The notes under the pieces are model-generated. The model was given only the letters and a program-made list of their open reading frames with translations, was not told the DNA's origin and ran no database searches. Of a DNA stretch of 34,128 nucleotides, positions 16,330 to 26,309 are shown in pieces. The position numbers were made by a program, and so were the translations under genes. Position 1 is the stretch's first letter; each line of letters begins with the position of its first letter. The stretch covers positions 1-34,128 of the forward strand of contig LCCS01000005.1 in assembly GCA_000998045.1 (NCBI GenBank), given 5' to 3'. This DNA is from Parcubacteria group bacterium GW2011_GWD2_42_14. GTDB lineage: Bacteria; Patescibacteriota; Minisyncoccia; Phycocordibacterales; UBA12088.

Positions 16330-17835
16330 CTAATTGCGAAGGATAGACTTTGACAGCAACGGAAGGTCAGGTGGAGTCTGAGTGAGACTCAAATGAAATC
16401 TTTCTGGACCTCCTACCTTTTGGGAAGGAGACGTGGCTTTTTTCACGTGTCCCCCCGACAGAGCTTCCACATGTGTTGCCCATTTCGCTGAGGCAAGGGC
16501 AACTTCAGGCTCAACAAGATCATCATCGGGTGCGTAGAAAATTGCATACCGACAACCCATTTTCTCAAAACTGTTAAGGTTGAGCTTTTTTCCGAAAAGT
16601 GTTACTGGCAAGGTCCCACATGCAGTGATAGGAATGTTGTATGACTGGAAACTGACTTTGGTTATCGCCATAGGGATGTCCACTCTACCATCGCGCAACC
16701 ACACATTAAGTGCAGGAACGGTCGGGCTGAGTTTCCCACCATTATTCACCGAAGCCTCCATCATTTTCCAATCATTGTAGAAGGCAACAACGGGCGCTTG
16801 GTTATCAAGACTTTTGATCTTGTAAACCCAAGACATCAACTGTCCTGAAGCCACTTCGACTCCATTCACCTTCACGGTTCCGTACAGGAGATCGTTGAAC
16901 TCTCGTGGAAGGTTGTCAAGAAACTTTTTCAATCCCCGACTGAATGTGCCGTCCATAGGGGCAACACATGTCATCACTGCGTCAACAGAATCTTTGAGTT
17001 CCCCCGACAGAACGTGCGTCACGGCTAAGTAACCGCCTTGGCAATACCCGTTGAGGGTTACTTTTTGCTTGTGTCGTGCAGCGATCTTTTCGCAGAAAAA
17101 CTTTGTGTCGAGGCAGTCTTCTTCCGGCGTCATTCGTGCGACAGCCTGTGTTGTGTTAATAGGCTTGACAATACGAATATACGTTGGAACACCCATGTTG
17201 GCAAAGCTGTGAACATAGCTTTTACCATTGTCACGAAGGAAACAGAGAATGTTGGGACCTAAGACGTAGGGCGGGATTATGATAATCGGCTTCAAACTTT
17301 CATTCACCAAGTCGTATCGGGTCGTTCCGTCTACAAACGGAAAAATACGATACAACTCGAACCGATCCGTTTCGCCACATTTTCGAGAATTACCGTCACC
17401 AAAGTGGAAGCCGTACTTCGCCTTGATCGCTTCCATCTCGTTATCAAAATCGGCAAGCTTCTGCAATGCTCGACTTTGATTGTTCAGGAACTGTACTGTG
17501 TCTCCTCTGAACAGACTTTCAACAAAACGTACATATTGCTTCGTATGAAAGTCCGCGATACTTTTTGAACTTGCACACATTGCGACATGGAACATGTCCA
17601 TGCAAAGCTCTGAAAGTGCAGAGTTGAGTCGCTGGTTTTCAGCAGAAGTACGCCCACGAGCTCGCACACTTTCCACTTGACGGAAAAGTACGCCGGCATG
17701 CTTCGACTGAGCTTTGAAGTCTTGGGTATATCGCCCAAGCGCCTTCGTGTAGTTTGCCCAATCGGTCAAAGAGTTCTGCCACAGGGTCAAACCCGAGAAC
17801 CAAGGATTAATTGCAGTAAGCTCATTTGTTTCCAT
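16330..17835 (-). CDS. PHA synthase (PhaC)-like alpha/beta hydrolase
   Basis: IIPPYVLGPNILCFLRDNGKSYVHSFANMGVPTYIRIVKPI...VTLNGYCQGGYLAVTHVL (GxCxGG box); APDDDLV and GGHVKK as candidate triad Asp/His. Confidence 0.72.
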   Translation of the reverse strand: METNELTAINPWFSGLTLWQNSLTDWANYTKALGRYTQDFKAQSKHAGVLFRQVESVRARGRTSAENQRLNSALSELCMDMFHVAMCASSKSIADFHTKQYVRFVESLFRGDTVQFLNNQSRALQKLADFDNEMEAIKAKYGFHFGDGNSRKCGETDRFELYRIFPFVDGTTRYDLVNESLKPIIIIPPYVLGPNILCFLRDNGKSYVHSFANMGVPTYIRIVKPINTTQAVARMTPEEDCLDTKFFCEKIAARHKQKVTLNGYCQGGYLAVTHVLSGELKDSVDAVMTCVAPMDGTFSRGLKKFLDNLPREFNDLLYGTVKVNGVEVASGQLMSWVYKIKSLDNQAPVVAFYNDWKMMEASVNNGGKLSPTVPALNVWLRDGRVDIPMAITKVSFQSYNIPITACGTLPVTLFGKKLNLNSFEKMGCRYAIFYAPDDDLVEPEVALASAKWATHVEALSGGHVKKATSPSQKVGGPERFHLSLTQTPPDLPLLSKSILRN

Positions 17836-18101
17836 TTTTTCCTCCTATGTAAATGTTAGGGAACTGAATCTGATATCAACGATACTGTAATTGCACCTAC
17901 TGTCAATCGTATGCTGTGCGCTCTCCTAATTTACTCATATCTTAAAGCATATTTTGTAATTTATGAAAATAGTATGAGAATTTGCAAATTTCCGAATAAC
18001 AAATATTGCAGTGGTTTAATAAAAATTTGACTTCTACCTTATTTTACTTGTGTTTTAGACTGTACGTGATATATAAACAACTTACATTCGTCTACTACTA
18101 T

Positions 18102-19916
18102 ATGTCACAAAAAAACAAAGGAGAAACAACAGATACTCGAGGCACCGAAAGGCGAAATCCGCTTCTCTATCTGTTCAGCAGGTCTTGGACATATTCCAAA
18201 GGCAATCGAGACAAAGTAGTGTGGTATTGGATTATGTTTATTGTCGCCAATATTGTGCCGTTGGTCGGTACACCTCTAGTTTTCGCGCACATCATGAACA
18301 CCGTCCAGAAGGAAGGTATTACATCCGAGAACTTTCCAATTCTTATTGGACTACTTTTTCTTACCCTCTTGTTCGACCTTTTTTTCTGGAGCCTCCACGG
18401 ACCAGCACGTTATATCGAAAAGAACAACGCTTTTAAACTTCGTCGAAATTACAAGCATTATCTTTTGAAAGGCATCATGACACTCCCTATGGATTGGCAT
18501 GTTGAGCATCATTCAGGAGACACTATCGACAAAATAGAAAAGGGGACAAATGCTCTGTATACCTTCTCGGAGAGTTCTTTTGAGATCATCAATGCACTTG
18601 TGCAACTGGTTGTGAGCTATGCCATACTGGCTTACTTTAGCCCACCTTCAGCCTTCATTGTTTTCGGAATGATTTGTGTAGCTGTTTGGATAACAATAAG
18701 CTTTGACCGAGTCATAGTGAGACAATACAGAGAGCTTAACTGGGCAGAAAACAAAATTTCGGAAAGCGTGTTTGATGCGGTAAGTAACATCTCCACGGTC
18801 ATCATCTTGCGGGTTGAAAAGCTGGTTTTCAAATCAATCATGAACAAGATTGAAAAACCTTATGAACTCTATAAGCGTAACCAACGACTTAATGAACTGA
18901 AGTGGTTTTTCATAAACATCTGTTGCACGATAATGATAATCGCGGTGCTTTCGGTATATTTTTGGCAAAACATTGGTACGGCGCAAGGTATCTTAATCGG
19001 AAGTTTGTTTCTGCTTATGAATTATCTCAATAAAGTAAACTCACTATTTTATAAGTTCACCGGCATGTATGGTCAAATTCTTCGACGTAAGGCAAACGTC
19101 TCAAACGCAGAGGAACTTACGTATGATTTCAAAACTGAAAACTTTGCAAACCATGTCTTGCCGAAAGATTGGCAACAGTTGGAAGTGCAAAACTTAAACT
19201 TCTCATACCATAGCGACAACACAGAAGATCTACATCTAAAAGATATCACCATGTCTATAGGGCGAGGTGAACGTATCGGTCTTGTTGGTGAAAGTGGTAG
19301 TGGTAAAACCACACTTTTGAAACTGATACGAGATTTGTATCACCCAACGAGCGGAAAAATTATTTGCGATGGTGCAGTGATACAAGACGGTTTTGGAGGT
19401 ATTAGCAGAGCTATTGCACTGGTACCTCAAAATCCAGAGATTTTCGCAACGACCATATTGGAAAATATCACGTTAGATGCTGAGTATCCTATGGATTTTG
19501 TAAAGCACTTCACTGACATGGCGTGCTTTACCACTATCGCAGAAGGTTTGCCACATAAATTTAAATCCTCAATTAAGGAAAAAGGGGTCAACCTTTCTGG
19601 TGGTCAGCAACAACGGTTAGCACTGGCTCGAGGATTACTCGCGTGTCATGACAAAGATATCGTACTTCTCGATGAACCAACATCCAGCCTCGATACAGCT
19701 ACCGAAATGAAAGTCTATCGAAATATTTTTCAAGAATTCCGTGATAAAACCATTATCTCCTCAATCCATCGTCTTCACCTTTTACCATTGTTCCAAACTA
19801 TCTACATGTTTAATGATGGAAGAATAATTGATTCTGGAACTGTACAGGACTTGCTTGCAGACTGCCCAGAGTTTAGGGAGCTGTGGCGACAGTATCATGA
19901 ACACAAACTAGATTAA
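18102..19916 (+). CDS. ABC exporter, fused permease-ATPase
   Basis: Walker A GESGSGKTTLLKL; signature NLSGGQQQRLALARG; Walker B DIVLLDEPTSSLD; N-terminal TM domain. Confidence 0.92.
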   Translation: MSQKNKGETTDTRGTERRNPLLYLFSRSWTYSKGNRDKVVWYWIMFIVANIVPLVGTPLVFAHIMNTVQKEGITSENFPILIGLLFLTLLFDLFFWSLHGPARYIEKNNAFKLRRNYKHYLLKGIMTLPMDWHVEHHSGDTIDKIEKGTNALYTFSESSFEIINALVQLVVSYAILAYFSPPSAFIVFGMICVAVWITISFDRVIVRQYRELNWAENKISESVFDAVSNISTVIILRVEKLVFKSIMNKIEKPYELYKRNQRLNELKWFFINICCTIMIIAVLSVYFWQNIGTAQGILIGSLFLLMNYLNKVNSLFYKFTGMYGQILRRKANVSNAEELTYDFKTENFANHVLPKDWQQLEVQNLNFSYHSDNTEDLHLKDITMSIGRGERIGLVGESGSGKTTLLKLIRDLYHPTSGKIICDGAVIQDGFGGISRAIALVPQNPEIFATTILENITLDAEYPMDFVKHFTDMACFTTIAEGLPHKFKSSIKEKGVNLSGGQQQRLALARGLLACHDKDIVLLDEPTSSLDTATEMKVYRNIFQEFRDKTIISSIHRLHLLPLFQTIYMFNDGRIIDSGTVQDLLADCPEFRELWRQYHEHKLD

Positions 19917-20012
19917 ATATAAGAGAAGGACTTTACAAAAAACAACAATACGCTACTCTACCGCATAGAAAAAGAAATTTGACACACAACAACATCATGC
20001 TTGGAGGAGAAA

Positions 20013-20774
20013 ATGACACAATATGATCGTAGGACCAGTACGGTATACTCAACGAGAGAGATGGAAAACTTCTTTCATCGCAAGTATGTAACGTATCCCT
20101 CATGGCTCACAGCCTGTGGCGACGTGCGCAATCTGCGTATTCTTGACCTTGGTTGTGGAAGCGGAAGAAGCTCTCGAATGCTCGCAGAGAGGGGAGCAAA
20201 GATTTTAGGCCTCGATAACTCACAGGAGCAACTTCTTATTGCCAAAGCAGAGGAAAAGAAAAACCCACAGGGAATCGAATACATTTTTGGGGACTCAGGT
20301 AACCTTCGTCTTTTTAATACGTTCGACATGGTTACAGCGGCAATGCTGTTGCATTACGCCCAAAAAGAAGAGCAACTCTTCAACATGTGCGCGGAAATAG
20401 CTCACGTTTTGATACAAGACGGAAGGCTTGTCACTCTCACGTTGTGCCCCAAACACCCTGTACAGACGTACCACCCGCTTTTAGGCTACTCGAGCGAATG
20501 GGTGGGGCCCTCGTTCCAAAATGGGTCTGAAATAAGAATTACCCTGTATGATTCCAAGGGTGGGGAAGTGGGAGGATTCAGTAATTGGTACTGGGACACG
20601 AAAACCTATGAAAAGGCTCTCGTTCAAGCAGGTTTCCGCAACGTCGAGTGGTCTCGATGTACGATTAACACTGAAGGGAAGAGGTTATTACTTACATCCA
20701 ATCCGCACGACCTTAACTTTCCGGAAATTGAAAACAAGATGATTCTGTCTGTTTTAACTGCAACCTTGAGTTGA
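20013..20774 (+). CDS. Class I SAM-dependent methyltransferase
   Basis: RILDLGCGSGRSSRMLAERGAKILGLDNSQEQL; RBS ggagga. Confidence 0.9.
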   Translation: MTQYDRRTSTVYSTREMENFFHRKYVTYPSWLTACGDVRNLRILDLGCGSGRSSRMLAERGAKILGLDNSQEQLLIAKAEEKKNPQGIEYIFGDSGNLRLFNTFDMVTAAMLLHYAQKEEQLFNMCAEIAHVLIQDGRLVTLTLCPKHPVQTYHPLLGYSSEWVGPSFQNGSEIRITLYDSKGGEVGGFSNWYWDTKTYEKALVQAGFRNVEWSRCTINTEGKRLLLTSNPHDLNFPEIENKMILSVLTATLS

Positions 20775-20775
20775 C

Positions 20776-20830
20776 ACCCGCCCATACAAAACGAACCTGC
20801 TTCGTCTGTGTATGAGGCGGGTTTGTTTTT
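20776..20830 (+). terminator. Rho-independent terminator
   Basis: ACCCGCCCATACA ... TGTATG-A-GGCGGGT followed by TTGTTTTTT. Confidence 0.7.
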
Positions 20831-20990
20831 TGCGTCCCTGTCATTAATCTACGTGGGGATTATGAAGATGGAGGAAGTCCGCTGATATTGTGATATTACT
20901 GGTTCTTAATTTGCCTAAATTCTTTTTCACTCAGATTTCATCACAGACGCTGTATACTTGCAATCCACCAACACGGAAACATCTTTCACA

Positions 20991-21929
20991 ATGGAAATAC
21001 CTTTTACAATGGAAAAAAATATACAAAAAAAAATTATTCCCAACCTTTGGTTTAACAAAGATGCAGAAGAAGCGGTACATTTTTATACAACAGTCTTTAA
21101 TCGGGGAAAAATTCTTAGTAAAACACACTACACAGAAGCCGGTCGTGATGTACACGGCATGGAAGCAGGAACAGTGTTGACGATAGAATTTATGATAGAG
21201 GACACGACGTTTTCCGCATTAAACGGAGGCCCGACTTTTACCTTTACACCTGCAATATCATTCATAGTCAGTTGCCCCTCAGTCGAAGAAGTAAACGAAA
21301 TGTGGGAAAAACTCTCGAAAGGAGGTACTACTCTGATGCCTCTCAACTCGTATCCATTTAGCGAGCGGTATGGTTGGATTCAAGACAAGTATGGCCTTTC
21401 GTGGCAGGTTATATATAACGAACTCAAAAAGGAACGTGGGCTTATGCCATCACTTCTCTTCACCGGTGCACAGTGCGGAAAGGCGGAGGAAGCAATGACG
21501 TACTACACTTCCATTTTTGACGCAAACTCAAGTATAGGTGATATAGCTCGCTATGATGCGAATCATTCTCCAGACAAAGAAGGTACCATTATGTACGCAG
21601 AATTTACCCTTGCGGGGCAAAAGTTTGCCATCATGGACAGTGCCCAGGAACATGGCTTCACTTTTAACGAAGCGATTTCGTTTATAGTTTTGTGCGAAAC
21701 ACAGGAAGAGATAGATTACTACTGGGAAAAACTATCTACTAATCCTGAGGCAGAACAGTGTGGGTGGTTAAAGGATAGGTATGGCGTATCATGGCAAATC
21801 GTTCCCACTACTTTGGGTGAAATACTTATGTCTACCGACAGGCAACGAGTGGATCGAGTTATGGCGGCACTGCTAGAGATGAAGAAACTTGATATAGGAA
21901 AATTGGAAGAAGAGTTTATAAAACATTAA
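20991..21929 (+). CDS. Tandem two-domain VOC/PhnB-like protein
   Basis: KIIPNLWFNKDAEEAVHFYTTVFNRGKI... and LMPSLLFTGAQCGKAEEAMTYYTSIFDANSSIG... each ending in a (G/R)YG(V/L)SWQ(V/I) motif; start codon uncertain (20991 or 21009). Confidence 0.85.
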   Translation: MEIPFTMEKNIQKKIIPNLWFNKDAEEAVHFYTTVFNRGKILSKTHYTEAGRDVHGMEAGTVLTIEFMIEDTTFSALNGGPTFTFTPAISFIVSCPSVEEVNEMWEKLSKGGTTLMPLNSYPFSERYGWIQDKYGLSWQVIYNELKKERGLMPSLLFTGAQCGKAEEAMTYYTSIFDANSSIGDIARYDANHSPDKEGTIMYAEFTLAGQKFAIMDSAQEHGFTFNEAISFIVLCETQEEIDYYWEKLSTNPEAEQCGWLKDRYGVSWQIVPTTLGEILMSTDRQRVDRVMAALLEMKKLDIGKLEEEFIKH

Positions 21930-21947
21930 AAGTTTAAAAACATTCAT

Positions 21948-22403
21948 ATGAGTACAATTCAAACTACATACCTGTGTTTTAACGGAAACGCAAAAGAAGC
22001 AATGGAGTTTTATCAATCAATCCTAGGAGGAACCCTACGATTACAAACATATGGAGAGGTTATGGGAGAGAAGAATCCTCTATTAAAGGATAGGATTATC
22101 CACGCATATCTTGAGCACAGCACGGTATTGATTATAGCCCGTGACACACATCCGAAATACAACATCCTTGCTGAAGCTACAGAAACCACACGCGTACGGA
22201 TAGCGAGCCCAGACGAGACCATGCTTTCATACTATTTTACAAAACTTTCAAAGGGGGGAAGAGTAGATATGCCACTAACAAGACAAGTGTGGGGTGATGC
22301 ATACGGCATGCTTACTGATAAATTTGGTATACCTTGGATTATTAACATTATTGCAACAGAAGTGCTTACCTACAGAGACTACAGAGAAAAGACACGAGTA
22401 TAA
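21948..22403 (+). CDS. VOC/PhnB-like protein
   Basis: TTYLCFNGNAKEAMEFYQSILGGTLRLQTYGE...DKFGIPWIINI. Confidence 0.87.
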   Translation: MSTIQTTYLCFNGNAKEAMEFYQSILGGTLRLQTYGEVMGEKNPLLKDRIIHAYLEHSTVLIIARDTHPKYNILAEATETTRVRIASPDETMLSYYFTKLSKGGRVDMPLTRQVWGDAYGMLTDKFGIPWIINIIATEVLTYRDYREKTRV

Positions 22404-22414
22404 GTATACTAACC

Positions 22415-22446
22415 AAAAAAACTCCCCATACACGGGGAGTTTTTGA
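22415..22446. terminator. Bidirectional terminator
   Basis: AAAAACTCCCC-ATACAC-GGGGAGTTTTT between convergent genes. Confidence 0.85.
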
Positions 22447-22458
22447 AAAAAACTTTTT

Positions 22459-23451
22459 TTAAAAACCTGAGCCCCTCCGTATAATAAATTGCTCTACTTG
22501 GATTTCTCCATCATCTGATTTTGTAAATACCACATCCGCCGTCAGTGCGATGTGCCCGTCTTCATACTGTATAATCGCACTGGTATCACTTGTTTGTCGT
22601 ATTGAGGTAATATAAAACGTTCCTCCAAGAACCGCCTTAGCAGGGCTCAAACTAGCAATGTTTGCACGGATATACTCCTCAAACGCACTATCGACACCAG
22701 GAAGTGGAGCGACTTGAAACGTCACCCGATAATTCGCAGCTCCTAAGACTTTTGTAGACACAGCTTCAGGGGAAACTTTGACAATAGAAACCTCGTACGC
22801 GTCGAAAGGTTGAGGTTGTTGATCGGACATCATGAGAGTGTTGAGAGAATCAGTATCACTTTCAAGTGTGACACTCACCGTAAGGGCTCCAGCTTGGATA
22901 CACTCTACATCGATAGGGCAACGCGAATCACCTTCCACTCCACCGAAAGTAATACGCACCGCACCTATGAGTGCAGACTCACCTACTGCAAGTGTCCCTT
23001 GTGCCACACCAGCCTCATTTGGTTGGTTTTCAGCACCAGTAAGAGTAGTTACGCGAAGTGTGTTACCTGTGGTAAATGTGCCTGTTATAGTAACTATGTT
23101 GCCAAGCAATGCTTCCGCTTCCGCCACATCACGTATGATGAGCGGTAGTGCGTAGGTCACTTCACCCATACCAGTAAGAGGAGACGCAACTGAAAGTACA
23201 TACTGATCCCCTTGTGCAATAAGCTCCCCTGTAAAGCTTTCTTGGTTTGGACACGGCGCAAACTCACACGCTAACCCTGTGCGCCCAACTCCTGTTCCAT
23301 CAGGGCAAATCATTGCTTCTGTAGTACAGGCTATTTCGCCTTCAGACTCTTGATCTAGTGAGGAAACAAAAAGGTACAGTGCAATTGCAACCACAATACC
23401 TATACTAAGTAGTGTGGCGTAAAAATAAGGTTTTCGGGGTGGCGTTGTCAT
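22459..23451 (-). CDS. Hypothetical membrane-anchored secreted protein
   Basis: N-terminal TM; CTTEAMICPDGTGVGRTGLACEFAPCP Cys-rich segment; C-terminal FTKSDDGEIQVEQFIIRRGSGF. Confidence 0.7.
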   Translation of the reverse strand: MTTPPRKPYFYATLLSIGIVVAIALYLFVSSLDQESEGEIACTTEAMICPDGTGVGRTGLACEFAPCPNQESFTGELIAQGDQYVLSVASPLTGMGEVTYALPLIIRDVAEAEALLGNIVTITGTFTTGNTLRVTTLTGAENQPNEAGVAQGTLAVGESALIGAVRITFGGVEGDSRCPIDVECIQAGALTVSVTLESDTDSLNTLMMSDQQPQPFDAYEVSIVKVSPEAVSTKVLGAANYRVTFQVAPLPGVDSAFEEYIRANIASLSPAKAVLGGTFYITSIRQTSDTSAIIQYEDGHIALTADVVFTKSDDGEIQVEQFIIRRGSGF

Positions 23452-23539
23452 ATGGTGTTAAAGTATGCACCTGTTACTAAGAACCACAAGGTGGTGTACG
23501 TTACAATGAATCTACGTCTCGCAGTATAACAAATTTCTT

Positions 23540-24652
23540 ATGATTTTTAAAAACTCAAAACACATCCTTATCCTTTTCGGCACAGCTCTTCTTCTCAGTG
23601 TCGTGTATCTTGCCTTCATATATTACGTTGATGCAAAGCGCACAAAAGATATACGCGAACTCGTGGAAACATTCGGATCACACATGCAACACATACCGCT
23701 CCTTGGTACACAAGAAGAAATAACACAAGCAATGGAAGAACACTATGGGCCACTGGTTACGTCACCAGTTCTCATTGCCGAGTTGGTCGCAGACGCCTTA
23801 GAAGACCCAACCCAAGTTCCTGGGCGATTAACTTCAAGCCCTTTTCCTCATCGTATACGTATCACTACTACTGAAGACCTTTCCCGTTACACCACACGAG
23901 TCACTGGAGAAGTGGAGGAAGTAACGAGCGACGGTACAATAGTCCACACACAACCTATCACACTGCTTGTCGAAAAAAGACGAGACAGAGGAAATCGGTG
24001 GTTTATTGCACACATAACCCTACAGACGAAAGACGATACGGAGGAAGTTATTGGAAACACGCAATTGGAACAAACTATTCAACAGTATCTGCTCACCCAA
24101 AAAACATTTAGCTGGCACACGAAGGAAGGAAGTCACACCGTGTGCACATTGGAAAATCTTGATCCAGAGTCTCCGCTGTTTCCACTCTACCTATGGGCTC
24201 ATTGTGGTGAATATAGTATTGAAAACGGTACACTGGTGTCATTGAGTGGGTCTTCGATTCCAGTCAAAATCCAGTACCCAAATGAACTTTCGTACTACGC
24301 TCTTCAAGAATTCTCACATGAGATTCCACGAGACGGTGCATCCTATGCCGAAGATATCAAAAATATATTTCCTGAGCATGTACAAGAAAAAATCTCGAAA
24401 ATTGATAGAAAACTACTTATTGAAAAAAACGAAGCACAAGCACTCGCAACTATTCTCGCTTGGGAACGTGTTGTAGAAGCAGTGACGCAGTGCGAAGTCG
24501 CAAGTGTTTTCCAATCACATAGCAGAGACGTGTCTGTTGAACGTAAAGACAGAAGTACACTTTCCGCTGTTGAGCCAGCAATAGACGATATTTTTGATGT
24601 GGTGCTAGCTTCAGAAGAAACATGTGGACGCATTATAATGGCGACTGAATAA
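23540..24652 (+). CDS. Hypothetical membrane-anchored protein
   Basis: 370-aa ORF with N-terminal TM (ILILFGTALLLSVVYLAFIYYV). Confidence 0.65.
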   Translation: MIFKNSKHILILFGTALLLSVVYLAFIYYVDAKRTKDIRELVETFGSHMQHIPLLGTQEEITQAMEEHYGPLVTSPVLIAELVADALEDPTQVPGRLTSSPFPHRIRITTTEDLSRYTTRVTGEVEEVTSDGTIVHTQPITLLVEKRRDRGNRWFIAHITLQTKDDTEEVIGNTQLEQTIQQYLLTQKTFSWHTKEGSHTVCTLENLDPESPLFPLYLWAHCGEYSIENGTLVSLSGSSIPVKIQYPNELSYYALQEFSHEIPRDGASYAEDIKNIFPEHVQEKISKIDRKLLIEKNEAQALATILAWERVVEAVTQCEVASVFQSHSRDVSVERKDRSTLSAVEPAIDDIFDVVLASEETCGRIIMATE

Positions 24653-24690
24653 CTCTTTATACTCCTGCATAGTATGGTATAACCAACTTA

Positions 24691-24964
24691 ATGAGGCGAG
24701 GAAAAAGACGAAACAAAGCATACTATGCACCCCCCATCGCGGATGCTGAGCTTGATTTGCATGGATGCACCGCACATGAAGCGCGAGGTGCGGTAGGAGG
24801 GGTGGGTACGTATCCGCATTATCGTGGGAAAAGGGTTACGCTCACCCGAAGGTATTGCCGTACTTCCTACAACTATAAAAAACTTTCTGACTGAACAAGG
24901 ATATACGTACACCTATGCAAAGCTCGAAAACGGTGGAGAAGGTGCCCTTGAAATATCTTTGTAG
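24691..24964 (+). pseudogene. Smr-domain protein, internally deleted and frameshifted
   Basis: Frame 1: DAELDLHGCTAHEARGAVGG; frame shifted by one from about 24806: VRIIVGKGLRSPEGIAVLPTTIKNFLTEQGYTYTYAKLENGGEGALEISL-stop at 24962-24964. Confidence 0.7.
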
Positions 24965-24966
24965 GT

Positions 24967-25009
24967 TCGACGTCGGTATCGACGTTGCAATCGACGTCGA
25001 GAATCGATG
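24967..25009. repeat. Short 12-bp-period tandem repeat of TCGACGT
   Basis: TCGACGT at 24967, 24979 and 24991 (exact 12-nt period) plus TCGATG at 25004; internal self-complementarity. Confidence 0.75.
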
Positions 25010-25014
25010 TTTTT

Positions 25015-25863
25015 CTACTGTCCAGCACTTGGAGTCCCCTCCATAAATATTTGCATGTGCGGAAAAGGTATTTGAATTTGAGCGGCATCAAGAGCTTTTT
25101 TACTCTGTTCTGTGATTGTGAAAAGTGCAAACATCTCGTCCTCTGCATCGGCAACCCATGCCTGAACGACCAGATTGATACTTGAATCTCCAAGACTTTC
25201 GACTATAACTTCAGGGGCAGGGTGCGTGAGAATTTTATCAATTTTGGAAACTTCTTCTAGAAGCACTGTACGAGCATTATCAATACTTTCCTTGTACGCG
25301 ATTCCCACTTTCACATTGATACGCGTCATCCCTTTTCGAGAGTGATTGATAAGTACCTCATTGATAACTTTTTGATTGGGAATAACCACAAACGTATTAT
25401 TCCTCGTTTTAATACGTGTTGTTCGAAGGGTTATATCATCAACCTTTCCATACTCACCAGCGACTGTGACCCATTGTCCAATTCGAAACGGCTTATCCCA
25501 GAAAATCATAAACCCTGCAATAATATTACTTAACACATCCTGAGCTGCGAAACCTACTGCGATACCCGCAATACCAAATCCTGCTGTTGCAGCAACCACA
25601 TTTACCCCAAGATGGCTCAGTGCCATAATGCCTGCAATAACCATAAGAACACCGAGGTAGATATTTTGTATCAAAATACGAATGAGTGTCTCATTGAAAT
25701 CTGCATGAATAAGAATACGTCGTAGTATGCCTCGTGTGGACAAATAGAGTATCCAAAACCCGACAAGTATAGCCAGCGCAGTTCCAATGTTAGGAAGTAC
25801 TTCATAAAACTTAGCAAGAAACCAATCGGTATCAATAGGTGCTTTCAAAAAATTTTCTAACAT
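25015..25863 (-). CDS. MscS-family mechanosensitive ion channel
   Basis: VVAATAGFGIAGIAVGFAAQDVLSNIIAGFMIFWDKPFRIGQWV...GKVDDITLRTTRIKTRNNTFVVIPNQKV. Confidence 0.93.
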   Translation of the reverse strand: MLENFLKAPIDTDWFLAKFYEVLPNIGTALAILVGFWILYLSTRGILRRILIHADFNETLIRILIQNIYLGVLMVIAGIMALSHLGVNVVAATAGFGIAGIAVGFAAQDVLSNIIAGFMIFWDKPFRIGQWVTVAGEYGKVDDITLRTTRIKTRNNTFVVIPNQKVINEVLINHSRKGMTRINVKVGIAYKESIDNARTVLLEEVSKIDKILTHPAPEVIVESLGDSSINLVVQAWVADAEDEMFALFTITEQSKKALDAAQIQIPFPHMQIFMEGTPSAGQ

Positions 25864-25963
25864 ATGGAAAATAGTACCATAAACACGTGTACAACAAGGT
25901 ATGTGTCTATACTGGATACTGTGGTAATCTTACGTCGAAGATAAATAAAAAAACCAAACAATT

Positions 25964-26308
25964 ATGAAAAATAGCTCTAAACTCATCGTACTTTTACTAA
26001 CCCTACCCGTCTTTTTTATTGGATACCACGTGTGTACCTCATCACCTTCTGATTCTGGCGAAGAAAAAGATACAGAAACTGCAAACACGTTGAGTGAACC
26101 TGAAGCTCGGACTATAGCCGAACAGACCTGCGTAAAAGGGGGTGAGGCGTTGTCTAATCCATCATATAACAGTGGTACAAAAACGTGGTGGTACGATGCC
26201 AACCTCAATGCAACTCGTGAAGGGTGCAACTCTGCTTGTGTTGTAAGCGAAGAAACGAATACCGCAGAAATAAACTGGCGATGTACTGGCTTACAGGAAG
26301 GTAATTAA
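25964..26308 (+). CDS. Small secreted hypothetical protein
   Basis: Signal-like N-terminus; conserved-looking NSGTKTWWYDANLNATREGCNSACVV. Confidence 0.6.
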   Translation: MKNSSKLIVLLLTLPVFFIGYHVCTSSPSDSGEEKDTETANTLSEPEARTIAEQTCVKGGEALSNPSYNSGTKTWWYDANLNATREGCNSACVVSEETNTAEINWRCTGLQEGN

Positions 26309-26309
26309 C

